Positions 35,556 through 47,000 of a stretch of DNA of 64,000 bases are shown here, in pieces. The notes under the pieces were generated by a model. That model had not been told where the DNA came from, did no database searches, and saw nothing but the letters and a program-made list of their open reading frames with translations. This DNA comes from Gyrodactylus bullatarudis (taxonomy: Eukaryota; Platyhelminthes; Monogenea; Gyrodactylidea; Gyrodactylidae), in contig SSNU01000068.1 of NCBI GenBank assembly GCA_012064415.1, forward strand, positions 236,730 to 300,729. Reading direction: 5' to 3'. A program made the translations under genes and the position numbers. Position 1 is the stretch's first letter. The number at the start of each line of letters is the position of its first letter.

Positions 35556-35774
35556 ATTTATTTCACCGTATCATGAAAGAGGGCCTAATGATCTAGATTC
35601 CAAAAAATCTTGATCAAATTCGATTTCTTGATGAAAAAATAAGAATCTGTAAAAATCATAAATTCCCATCTCCATATTAACTAGCTGCTTATATGATGAA
35701 AGCTCTATATCAGGAATCTAGGTATCAATTCATAAAAAAATTTGATTGGTCGTTTAATAGTTGAGTTGTTATTA

Positions 35775-36160
35775 TTAGGTTGTGTGAAAAGTTTTCGGAA
35801 AAATTTGCTATGTATTTTTTAATAAAAATTTTTATTGAAAAAGTATAAAGAGTGTATCTCTTCCACTTTCCCAGAAATCAGGAGATTTTTGAGCAAAATA
35901 TTCTTCAAGAGAATTCATGACATCATCTCTTGTATTGACGATTTTCCCCTTTTGATAATGTTGTAAAGAGCGAAAAAGATGATAATCTGTAGGAGAAAGA
36001 TCTGGACTATAAGGTGGAGGCTCCAGTACATCAACATCAGACTCCTCAAAAAATATTTTCGCCTGTTGCGAAACATGGGGTCTGGCATTATCTTGCAAAA
36101 TAGTGATCCTTCCGAATCGAGGGTACAACTCTCTCAACTTTTTTTGCATCGCCCTAAATG
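35775..36160 (-). pseudogene. mariner transposase, 3' fragment with terminal repeat
   Basis: The minus strand encodes the C-terminal third of a mariner (DD34D) transposase: ILQDNARPHVS with the second Asp and PPYSPDLSPTDYHLF with the third, then a normal end. The first Asp and the DNA-binding domain are missing. The sequence after the stop ends in TTAGGTTGTGTGAAAAGTTTTC (35777 onward on the plus strand), a typical mariner terminus. The 5' part was lost at about 36160. Confidence 0.8.
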
Positions 36161-38220
36161 ACCGGATATTATGATTGATGATATATATCCACTTGTCTTT
36201 TTTCTAAATTAGTTGCAGTATGTAGCAAAGTCTCAACTCAAAAATCATCCTGATTTGTCTTTCCGCAAATGATTTCAAATTAAGAATTTCTATCAAAAAT
36301 TAATTTTTATTTAATGGAGTACTTTATCTGAGCTATTTTAGATGTTAGTAGTAATTCAAATAAAATTTTATTTGAGGTAATTCACAAAATATATTCTTGG
36401 CCTCTTTTGTCATACATATCTATTGTTTTATATTTATGATTTTAACTTAAATTCACATTATTTCTTTACATAAAAGTTGTAAAATGACTTGAATCCTATT
36501 AAAATTGTTTTTTCAATAGCTCAAAATTTTTTGATAGGGCGAAAATTTGAAAATTTTCACAATTTTGTTTATCTTATTCCAGAAGCATGGAAAGGTATTT
36601 CGAGGCGAAATTTGGTCGGATTGTATTTAAATAGTTGAAGATTCCGGATTTAAGTAGTTTTGCAAAATTTCGTCCAAGTCAAATATTTATAGTTCGAAAC
36701 TTATTTTTCTTAAGAAATTCTATTTAGCTGCAACAAGATTCTGAAATCGAATAATCAACAATGAAATTAAATAGAAACTGGATATAATAATTCAACTTAT
36801 CTTTGTTCGTCTTATGTTTGAGCCTTAGTCCCCTCATTACTCAATCAATGATCATTCTACATCATTTTTCTGTAATAGAAAAAAAAAATTTAACTTTTAA
36901 TATGATTTCTCGAAAACTTACTCTTGATTTTTCCAGCCAATCAATAGTATACATACCTTTAAGTGCCGTTCTGACATATAATTCTGTAAATAAAACTAGA
37001 ATTTTGAAACAGAGAAAAATAAATCATCATGAAAAAAATCACATCATTAGAATGTTAAAGAGTTCATGATTAAATGAAAAATAACGAAATTATGTAGGTT
37101 TAAAATAGATTTCCATCGGTACCGAAAGGGTTAATTAATTTCCTCTCTAATGACTCATTAGTAATGACTCATTACTAATGAGGGAAGTATTTCAAGTCTC
37201 TGTAGCTCAAGTTATCGCTCGAGAAATTGTTGTGTAACAAAGAAGCTTGTAAAATTAAATGAGCCAGTTTTTCTTTAATATTTGTGAATCTATAAACAAA
37301 AAACCCTTCCTTGCGATTCTAAAAATAGAGGAAAAATTTTCCACTTTACAATTTATCTAATAACCTTATTAAATACACTATTGGTGTCCTTAATAATTGA
37401 ATAAAAGAGAAATAATAAATATTAAATTAGATATGATCAAAGGGATCAAAGTTTGAGAAAACTGTCTCTAGGCCATTCATCTTTTACGGCAAAAACCTGC
37501 TGTGTATTACTAACTTTGCAGACTAGATTGTATTAATATTACATAGTATTCGCGTAATGTTTAAAATAAATTCACTTCCCTTGAATCAAAATTGGAAAAT
37601 ATTTTTCCTATTTGTACAAAAATCCAGGTATTGACAGAACAGTTATCAATAAACTGTGCCGACACTTGCAAAAGTTATGTTTTACATATCCCGGGATTCC
37701 TTAATGATTTTTTAGGGTATTTTCATTGTTTTAATAATATCGTCCCTATTTTTACTTGAAATTTTGCAAAAGCTATTTTTTTATTTCTCGTAAAAAAAGT
37801 TGTCATTTTAAATGACTCGTTTTCAATTGAGATAACTAAAAGCTTATTTTTTGATAACACAGGGGGTCATGAAAAATTCAAAATTGCGGTAAAACGTAAA
37901 ATAAAACTGATTCTGGTGTAAAATTTTGCGCTGATCCCGAATCTGTGCTCAGATCTGTAAAATTCACTATAATTTCTGAGATATTGGAAAAAACGATATT
38001 TCACAAAATCCCAAATTTCCCAAATTTTTAAAATCAATTTTCGCAAAAACCGTAAATGTTATTGTATTAATTGTTTCGCAATTAGATGAGAAATTAAATT
38101 CTGCGTCGATTGATATGACCTTTGTAGGGGCAGAGTTTTATCGGCTTTCGGAAATTAACGCCAAATAAAGGTAATGTGCGAATTTTTGGGTTTTTTTTGT
38201 TGAATTTTCACCATGTTTTA

Positions 38221-38953
38221 GAGAACAAATAGACTTTCCGAAAAGATTTTTAAAAATTTTAAAAGGCTATCAGGTTCAAATTTTTGTGAGCTTTCCGAAT
38301 CTGCCATTGGTTTTTGGTTATCTAATTCAGAAGAGGTGTAAAAATCGCATATGTCATTTAAGCAAACGAATTCACGAGGATGAATCATACTGACGTGGAT
38401 AAAATATGCACGAATGAAAATTATATGGCATGGGTATTATAATGAACCAATCACAGAAGACATAGAATTGATCATGTGAGTCATTTCTATTAGTACCTTG
38501 TGCCTGAGAAAGGATGAACTTTAGTCAGTAATAAATCGTGCAAATAACAGTCTTATAAGACACCCAGCCCCTCATTTTGAAGGTCTTTTAATATTAAAGA
38601 AGATGAACTTGATCATTTGGATTTATCGCCAATTCCTGGAAAGTTAGGTGAGTTTTTCTTGCAATACAAATAAGTTAAAGGAATAGTTTTCAACAAGTGT
38701 TTAGTTAGTTTATCTCAGAAAGCAAGGAATTTTTTTCTACTAGATTTTGAAGCAAGCTTTGCTTATAATGGGAGCTTAAAACGTGAAAACAGAAAAACTC
38801 TGTCTAAAAAAAATATTTCAAAATTGCGATTTTTACGCCTCTTCTAAATTAGATAACCAAAAACCAATGGCAGATTCGGAAAGCTCACAAAAATTTGAAC
38901 CTGATAGCCTTTTAAAATTTTTAAAAATCTTTTCGGAAAGTCTATTTGTTCTC
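38221..38953. mobile_element. foldback element with 129-bp arms
   Basis: 38221-38349 and 38825-38953 are inverted repeats of equal length and high identity (for example ggcagattcggaaagctcac). They enclose 475 bp without coding potential. Outer sequences on the two sides also show loose inverse similarity, so the element may be somewhat larger. No target duplication was identified. Confidence 0.65.
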
Positions 38954-40106
38954 TCTTTGGTACTGAGACAGTAGATTACTTTACTGAAACACCCAAATCT
39001 CAGACTTCAGTTCAATAAAACGTTTACTATTCCCTAAACATGAATAGCATTTATTGAATACGGTGCAGGCATTTTCTCATTAATTAATGCTGCAAAATCC
39101 CCACCCTTATGAGAATTCCATATACATAAATATATCGTACTATGTAGCTTCTCAGGTCCCCAAAGCTACAAATCAACACTCCATATGGGCAACATTGCCC
39201 CTCTTTGGCTCCGACATACCTCAGCCATCATAAAACTATATTTTCAACACTCAGTCCAGTCCTTATCAAACTCGTAATAACTCTCGTTACTCGATCCTGA
39301 CAAGGACTACCACCTCAGTCAGATTGAAACACCGGATCAACCTCAGCTCTTTCAAGGTATCATTCCACTAAACAGATTGCCTTTTTGAAAAATCATCACA
39401 AGTATCATGCATAATTTCAAGATTTATTTTTCACTTCGATATAAATCAAATAAAAACTTTCTATTACAAAAAGGAAAATCAACTAGTCATCTTCAGCTTG
39501 AGGCACAAATAAAGAAAAGCTATGAAATGATTCTAGGATAGGGTTAAAGTTCTCAATTCTAAGAATTATTTTCTATTGATACATGTGTCGAAAAGGATAT
39601 TCCTCTATGGTATTTATTATAACAAATTAGGGTATTACAAATTTCTACAACTTCTTCGGCTATTTGCTCATTCGATAGAGATTTAAATTTCGTTTTGATT
39701 TTTAATGAATTTTAATAATTGATAAAATTCACATTTTTCAGCCATCAGAAAATATGCTTTTCAGATGAGAATCGTTTCCGATAGTTATTTAAAATCCCTT
39801 CTCTAGATTTCCTGATTATTTTCTGAAAAAGTTAATGCGTTTCAATACTATTTAAGTTTAAAAGTCCTAAATTTTTCAATTTGCCTCCCAATTTCTTACT
39901 ACGAAATCACTAAAATCTTTAATATCTCGACATCAAAATTTTTAAGCGTATAAACAGGAAATTTTTATAAAACTAAAAAATTTATCTTTTATTTTTTTCA
40001 CTCAAAGAAAATCCAGTTTTTCATGTACAGGGAACATAGCTCACTGCGCTTTCGCATTAAAAAAAGATTTGAAGAATGGATGAATTCGATTTTCTCAACA
40101 TGATCT

Positions 40107-40529
40107 CTAATCAGTTTTCAAGTAGAGTGCAGCCCCCTTGGAGAGCATTTCCAGGCTGTTTGAATCCAAGTTGTAGATTTTCGCTCCCCCTGCATTGTTG
40201 TAGATTTGATTAAGTGGCGGAGTTGGCGCAGTATATTGTTGTTGACTTTGTACTTGTCCTTGGGTGAAGTAGATCGGTTGAACTGTCGAATTGCAGTTGT
40301 AAGGCGTCGGTGTTTGTTGATAGTAAAATGGCGGCTGTTGGTTTGTAGTCTGAATAGGCTGGGCAGGAGGATTCGTATTATCAGTTGAGTCTTTTCGCAT
40401 TTTTGTCATGTTTGTATACGTCATGACACCCTTGATGACAAGAGCGAATAAAATTAACTTTTTCACCTCGTCGGGTATCTCAAGATTTTTGAGACTTTTC
40501 TTCATTCTCTCTGAACTTCCTTTAGGCAT
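40107..40529 (-). CDS. unrecognised 140-aa Gln/Pro-rich protein
   Basis: A single open frame from ATG at 40529. The N terminus is basic and followed by a hydrophobic stretch (KLILFALVIKGVMTY) that could be a short membrane segment or amphipathic helix. A long low-complexity part rich in Gln, Pro, Thr and Tyr (QTTNQQPPFYYQQTPTPY) follows, and then a more ordered tail (AKIYNLDSNSLEMLSKGAAL). I do not recognise a family. The low-complexity composition in an otherwise AT-rich region supports real coding. No introns are evident. Confidence 0.55.
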   Translation of the reverse strand: MPKGSSERMKKSLKNLEIPDEVKKLILFALVIKGVMTYTNMTKMRKDSTDNTNPPAQPIQTTNQQPPFYYQQTPTPYNCNSTVQPIYFTQGQVQSQQQYTAPTPPLNQIYNNAGGAKIYNLDSNSLEMLSKGAALYLKTD

Positions 40530-41519
40530 TTCCCAAGATTTTCACGATAAACTTGTGTTATTTCACTCAACTTTATAATTAAACAATACTTTTCGATTTG
40601 ACCTATGTTATTGCTTTTTATGCAGAAATCTGGCATATATCATCTTGATATATACACATGTGTTATCTCATTGTTTACAAATGGGTCACATTGTATATAT
40701 CGATTCATCTATTGTTAATCTAGTTTTTTCTCTTTATATAGAAAATTAATTGGAAAAAATATGATGAAATTTCGTAAAATTGTTGAAATCGCGTGAAGAT
40801 GTTTTTTTTATTTTGAAAAATTATTCGATTGTATGCAGTATAACAAAAAAATTACACATTTTCAATGAAAATAAAAACGTCATTAGAATTCTACATGGTT
40901 AACTTTGGAGCGAATATTCACTACGATTTAAATATAATTTCAACTTTCTGAAAGAATTTTAAATCGGTTAAATTAGAGAATAGTTGCCCCTTCTTATTTC
41001 TCTCTAAGTTTATTTTGAATCGTGTTGGTCTTTTTGTTATCGATGACAACCGCAAGGGATTCGTATTCATTTCATCGATGTTAAAAAGCCTTTAGTCTCT
41101 TTGTCACTCAGAAAAATTACTGGAAAACAATAGGGGGCAAATGTTCTATAAATCATCTAGCCTTTAAATCATTTCAGGGGTGGAGAATAACGCACCTGAA
41201 AGACATGATACATGTCATTTTTTAAGCTTCCAGTTACCATTAAATTTAAACTTGCTACTCTCATCAATCATTCTTATGTAGAAACAGTGCTCTAAATCAA
41301 GTGTTTTTGATGATCCTTTTTTCTTTTTGTTCACATCTGTCTACCAATGAAAACTTGAATATTTCAGATTTTCTGCATAAACTTGTACTTTATGAGATGA
41401 AGAGAATATTTACATACACAAAGAATGAGTGCGTTCATAACCAGTCAGCTTGTAAACATTAAATATCGATGAATACATAAAGTGTTAATGCAATGTATAA
41501 CGAGTTTCATTAAGCAAAT

Positions 41520-41744
41520 ATGTTAAGTCCTAGCTCATACTATCAGAGAATTTACAGTAATGGTACAAGACAAACTGATGTGGCTGGCTCAAAAGGATTA
41601 CTTGTCCTGGCCATAGCGCATATGCTTTCGAAGGAATTCAAGAAATGCTGTTGCGATGGTGGCTGTAGAAATGGAAGAAACCGATGTTCTGCACCTCAAT
41701 CAAACAACAGATGTGGCCGGTCTTGTGGCGGTGGATGCTACTAA
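41520..41744 (+). CDS. possible small Cys-rich protein (74 aa)
   Basis: The open frame has an N-terminal part without cysteine (including SKGLLVLAIAHML, mildly hydrophobic) and a C-terminal part with eight cysteines and many Gly/Arg (KKCCCDGGCRNGRNRC, then CGRSCGGGCY). There is no clear cleavable signal peptide. An AATAAAA motif lies about 60 bp downstream. It is unrecognised and could be a metal-binding or structural peptide, or a last exon of something larger. Confidence 0.4.
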   Translation: MLSPSSYYQRIYSNGTRQTDVAGSKGLLVLAIAHMLSKEFKKCCCDGGCRNGRNRCSAPQSNNRCGRSCGGGCY

Positions 41745-41825
41745 TTTACCATGTTATTATTGAAAAGTTAAGTCTAGTGAAGTTAAGATTATTTTAATCA
41801 AAAAAATATAATAAAAATATTTTAT

Positions 41826-43099
41826 TTAAATTAATTCAGGTATTTCTTCGTGACAAAAATTGTTGTTTTTCAACAATAGTTTTTCTTTGAAAGTAAGGGG
41901 TTCACTTAATTCGAGGTATTCCATCTTTTTCAGTGAAATGTTTTTTTCTACAGATTTTGGAATTAAATCGGACCTATGGAGAATAGTTTTAGTTTGATCT
42001 AGTTTTGGCATTTTTACTACCAACTCTCCCGTTGTCTGGGATCTAACCACACTCGACTTGTCAACTATTACTTCATCCTCGAGATGAATCTGTAAAATTC
42101 TATCCTTTATTGTAATTCTTACATAATTTGGGTGGATATCGCAATCAATTTTGCTTGTGTCCAAATGTCTGTAGAAAAGTTTAGAATTTTAAATACCTGT
42201 AAATTGGAACTTTGAGCATATAGCAAATGGAGTCAATAGGGTCTGAATAATGGTTGTCAAGGGAAAATTTTAATTTTAACTCATTGATGTTATAGGGTCT
42301 TCCGTTGCTTTTAAATAAGCATCGAGATTTTTTTTCAGAACATTTATCAATTTTCTCGGAACTCTTTTGACCCGTTAATTTTTCAAGATAATTGGAAAAA
42401 ACTTTAATTTCAGGTGAGTAACTTGTTGATTTCTTCATAAACTCATCTCGTATGGAATTCAAGTTTTCTGGATTATTTTTAATCCTCTGCCGTAAACTGT
42501 TCAAATAATTTTCGTTTTTTATTATTTCCAGCGCACGATTTTCTAGAAACTCTTTTTCCTGCAAATCAATTATTCCAAAATCATCACAGAAGAAATGTTT
42601 TGCCTTTATACGTTCAGATGGAGAAATTTCAAGGCCATCTAGGTTTTTTATTTGTTCTAAACTGGTTATGATGTACTCTCGACAACCCTGAAAATTTGAA
42701 CAGGGATTTCCAGAGACATGTCTATATAAAAATTATTCCTATTAGTTCTTACAATTCTTCAAGAAACTTATTTCCTTTCAAAATTTTGAATGAGGATATT
42801 CTCCCTATAAAATTTAGAGTTAAATCAAGTTTCTGAAGAGATTCGCACGACTCCAAATTCTCAACCACTTCTATATTATTAATTGCAAGGTTCAGGTATT
42901 GTAACTTTTTCAAACGTGAGAGATTTTCAATTTTCGATATTAGGTTATTTTGAAGATAGAGAATCTTCAAGTTTTTACACTGCGTATCCAGTAATTCAAT
43001 ACGCTCAATTGATTCTTGGTGCAGAGTTAATTCTTCTAAAGAATGTATTTCCCCATCATTATGTTCTGAACGCTTTCGAATCAGATCTATGGTGATCAT
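41826..43099 (-). CDS. DNAAF11: dynein axonemal assembly factor 11 (LRRC6/tilB)
   Basis: A cytoplasmic factor for preassembly of outer and inner dynein arms, needed for motile cilia and sperm flagella. The exons are 43099-42753, 42721-42197 and 42168-41826, giving 404 aa with 31- and 28-bp introns. The N terminus has the family start ([20 protein letters not shown]), then leucine-rich repeats ([34 protein letters not shown]) and an LRR cap. The middle is charged. The C terminus is a CS/p23-like domain ([26 protein letters not shown]). It is somewhat shorter than the human protein (from memory about 460 aa). It lies 147 bp downstream of ATG101 on the same strand. Confidence 0.93.
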
Positions 43100-43246
43100 C
43101 GGTGGATTTTAAGCAATCGACAAATAATTAAAAAATTACAATGATTTAATAAAATATCAGTCTGAATTTTTTATCAATTAAAAAGATCATAAAAATTTTG
43201 GCAGATAATTAAATTTAAATGATAAAAAATTATTAATTTTGAAATA

Positions 43247-43983
43247 TCACACATTGTTGAATATTCTTCTCATCGAAAATCCAACACTCGAGCGGGGTGG
43301 ATTCCTTATGTTAGTGTTGTAAGAAATATTGAATCGATACGGACAAACCTCATCAAAGCTCATATCAACAATGCTCTCACATTGGGTTTTATTCGATCCA
43401 AGACTAGGTAGACTATCAAATGATGAGTTTATATCATCCATGATATCCATTAAACCTTTGGATAATCTGTCACAAAGAGATTCAGCCGACTCTTCGTTTG
43501 ATATGACGATAACGATAGTCCATTTTTCCCAAGGGCATGTTTCTGAGTTTATAGACCAAGTGCTGTTCTTCTTTGGACATAGGAATTCAAGAGAAATACT
43601 TCCTTTAGCTAAAGAATTGATCTCATGATCAGAAGAGAGTTGATTCGCAAAATTCTGAATGACTTGATCAATATTCTCATTGAGACGTTTTGAGTTAATT
43701 TTTACATAAGTGAAATCGAAAGTCGTACAATCAACATCCGTAGTGCCAAGATAAGAATTGTAATAAACACTATAACCCCTAAAATCAAGCTACATAATGA
43801 GAATAAGGTGATATTACGTGAGGTAGAGTTCTGTGTAGAAGAATTGTATTTATAATTGCTATTAGATTAGTAAATCAGATGTTTACCTGATACAACTTCT
43901 TCTACTTGATGAAGTTTAACTTCCTAAAATTTTAGTTAATTAAATTGGCTTACATATTGGCTAATTCTCTCTTTAAATGTCAT
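43247..43983 (-). CDS. ATG101: autophagy-related protein 101
   Basis: A HORMA-fold subunit of the ULK/Atg1 kinase complex that starts autophagosome formation by binding ATG13. The four exons are 43983-43954, 43923-43887, 43858-43818 and 43789-43247, giving 216 aa, the usual length. The introns are 30, 28 and 28 bp. Diagnostic segments are LDFRGYSVYY, DVDCTTFDFTYV, the region before the WF finger (SLEFLCPKKNSTW) and CPWEKWTI. The closing part is VCPYRFNISY then SMRRIF. It is divergently oriented to NELF-A, whose start codon is only 113 bp away. Confidence 0.93.
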
Positions 43984-44096
43984 TTGTAGAATTTTAATTA
44001 ATTTTTTCAAATATTTTATTAACTAAAATAAATAAATTTGACAACATTTTTGTTTGAAACTTTGTTCACTTTATTACTAAATTGAGTAGTTTATGA
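43984..44096. promoter_or_regulatory. likely bidirectional promoter, ATG101 / NELF-A
   Basis: Only 113 bp separate two divergent start codons, so both core promoters and 5' UTRs must lie here or overlap the genes. The sequence is AT-rich (tttaattaattttttc, ttgtttgaaac). No motif can be named with confidence. Confidence 0.55.
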
Positions 44097-47000
44097 ATGG
44101 GCGATCTGCAGAAATTTATCCGACAGTTTCTATTTGATACCAATTGGACTAAATGCTGCGATATATCTTCATTATCAGAGTCCAAGATTCAACAGATAGA
44201 CTCTTCGTTCAGTCATTTAGATGTAAAATCAAAAATTTCAATATTATTTACAATATCTAATAGCAAACAGTCTCAAAATGAACAAGTATGTCTTAATTAA
44301 AATAACTAATATTTTAGATTGCAATTGCTGCTCAAAATATTATAGAAAAAGCACTTAAAGATGATAATAATTTTGTCAGATCTATAGCAACTATACTCAG
44401 TCAAAAATCATACAGAAATATTCTTAACTTAGATTTAAATTCTAATAATGAAGTTTTTGAGAATAATATGAAAAAACTATCAAGAAGCTATGACAAAGTT
44501 TCCAATGATTCAAACTCTTCCTTTTTATCAAATTTTCTTCAAGGCCAAAAGGATTTCAACAGAATCGAAGAACCCGGAATTCAGGTTAGTCTCCTGATAT
44601 TTTTCGAGAAAAATTTTGTTTTTAATAATTATTTAGTTTCGAGGAAAATCTAGGGCAAAAATTCTTCGTGATTCTTATCTCGAAAAAATAGAAGAGGATT
44701 GTGCCAAGAAAAGGATCCATGTTCCGATTCCAGGAAAAGGTTTTCATAAAGCTGAAGTTGAAACTGTCCAAAAGCCTGTTCCCTCGTTACCATTTCCCCG
44801 GGTTAATACAGAAAATAGAAAAATACCAGAACCTTTGAGAGATTTATCCTTTTCAGAATCTAATCGTCTCAAAACATTCCACTCTCGGTCACATATGAGT
44901 ACCAATAAGCCTGGAATTAAAATGTTGGAATTTGATGATCTTCCCGCTCAAGGTCCCAAGGCCAAACAATTGAAAAAAGGTATTCCAAGTTTACCTAAAT
45001 ATTTCTCCAATATCTCCATCCTAATTTCTTTCAATTTTCTTTCAGAACAAATGGAAAAGGAACGTGAAAGTCGAAAGAGAGAAAAAGAAGAAAAATCCAA
45101 AGCCATCAAAGCTGCTAGAGAGGCTGCCAAAATGGCAAGAGTTTGTGATAGTGCTGAAAATCAAAGAAAGCATATGATAAATCCACGTTCTTCTGACCTC
45201 GATAAACTTCAAATGGACTCCCTCATTAACGCAAGTATATTCAAAGCCTCCTCTCATACAGAAGAAGAGAATTGTTCCGATTCAAACGCCATGGATATCG
45301 ACAAAGAACAAAAAATGGATTACCGGGAGGATACTCAAGAACAGAGAACAGCAATGTTACGCCAGCAGCTTATCGACTCTGCTCAAAATGCTGACGAGAC
45401 AGGCGCTGGGGATATATTTTCTGACAATTATCAAGTGAGCATTTCTCCAGTATTATAATTTTGACTTAAGTAGTTATTCAGGGAGCTGTTCGGCATAAAT
45501 TAGCCTATCTTTAGAATAAGAAAAGGGTTAAGTATTTCTTTAAAAAATTATGGTTATAAAAGTTTTAGCGATTGTTATAATAATCAGAATTATTAGAGTA
45601 ATAACTCTGATAATATAATTCATCACTTGGAGGAAAATTAAAACTAGATTAGATTAAAAACATTAGATTACCCTGATAAAATCAGTCATATTCTTCTGGT
45701 GTGAGATTTTCCTAAACATTTAAGATACTTTAAAAAACCTTGTTTGTCTAATCAAAACATTGAACCAATCAGATTTCTTTTCAGCTTTAATCAATCACTT
45801 CTAACCAACGATTTCCAATAAAAAGTTACAGGGACTATAACTATAGATTGACCATTTATGTGTTCATTGTAATGAAAATAACTAGGAAAGAAATTATTCT
45901 AAACTCTAATTCTTTCTTTTTAGCCTGGTTCAATTCTCCCTTCAAATTCAAAGTCATCTGATCATGGTTTTGGATTCAACTTTGCCAAACCTGGCGATTC
46001 TGTCTTGGATGATAGTGACGAAGAAGAAGATGATATGGCCCTCTTACCTCCAACTCCCGCCTTTAATCCTGCCCAAAATGAGTCTTTATCTCAGATTACT
46101 GAATCAAATGCGATGAAAAATCCATCCATTTTCTCCAAGTAAGAGAATCTAGCCTCAATCAATCACTCAAATAAACTGAATTTTCATTTTCTTCTCTCTT
46201 TTTCAAGTCTTATTCCCAAACCAAATGATAACGTTTCCTCCGAGCAGAACCGAGAAGAGCAGTCTAATTTTATCAACAATCAAAAGATTTTTCATAATTC
46301 AACTCCAACTATTATCTCAAATCATTCACAGATCCTCAATGCTACAGATTCAAAAACTGTTAGTTTACTTTTTTTTAATTAAAAACCCAAAAGTTGCCAA
46401 ATTTCATAAAAAAAGATCTGGATGTAAAATTTAATTGCTTGAATAATATCCTACACCTTGAATGAGACTACGAATTTGAAATAATAAGAATTAAGAGCTT
46501 CTTTGACAGAAAAAGGACTTTAAAGATATCTCGCTTATCAACTTGAGAAGAGGTTTAAAGATCAATGGCAGAGAAATCTAATGTTGAATCAAGTTTTAAT
46601 TAAAACTATTGCAAGCCTCATAGTTGGTTCAATTAACTTTAATCGATTCATTCGAAAAAAATAACAAATTTTTCGATACTTTTGCATGATCTATATGAGA
46701 ATTTTTTTGAATTTAGATGCAAAAATTCCAACAGGATGGTTCAAATGCTGGGCAAATGGTATACTTTGTAACTAATCCAAATCAACTTAGCCAACCCCAA
46801 CAACATATCCAGACAACAAACCTTCAGGGCTTACAGGCCCATCAAAATATCCTCAATGTCTCCATGAATCCAGGAGCTAGTAATAATCAAAAAATATTCA
46901 TTGCATTGAAACCAGAACAAGTGAAGAATTTGCCAACAGTCCAACCTCAACCAGTCCAAATTCTTCAGGCCTCACCTTCTTCCATTCAACAGAATCAAAA

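Larger units (their letters stand above)
31705..40080. other. gene-poor region rich in decayed repeats
   Basis: About 8 kb shows no conserved coding sequence apart from a mariner fragment (35775-36160). It contains foldback structures at 35091-35555 and 38221-38953, a short palindrome at about 37148-37188, a (CTT)n microsatellite at 33701-33719 and a GATA-type run near 34797. Open frames here are short and compositionally biased. A distant promoter for the PRDM-like gene could lie near 31705-32000, but no specific element can be supported. Confidence 0.5.

Noticed and set aside
36803..37069. 88-codon open frame in the gene-poor region
   Set aside because: AT-driven composition, no domain, no conserved neighbours or splice signals.
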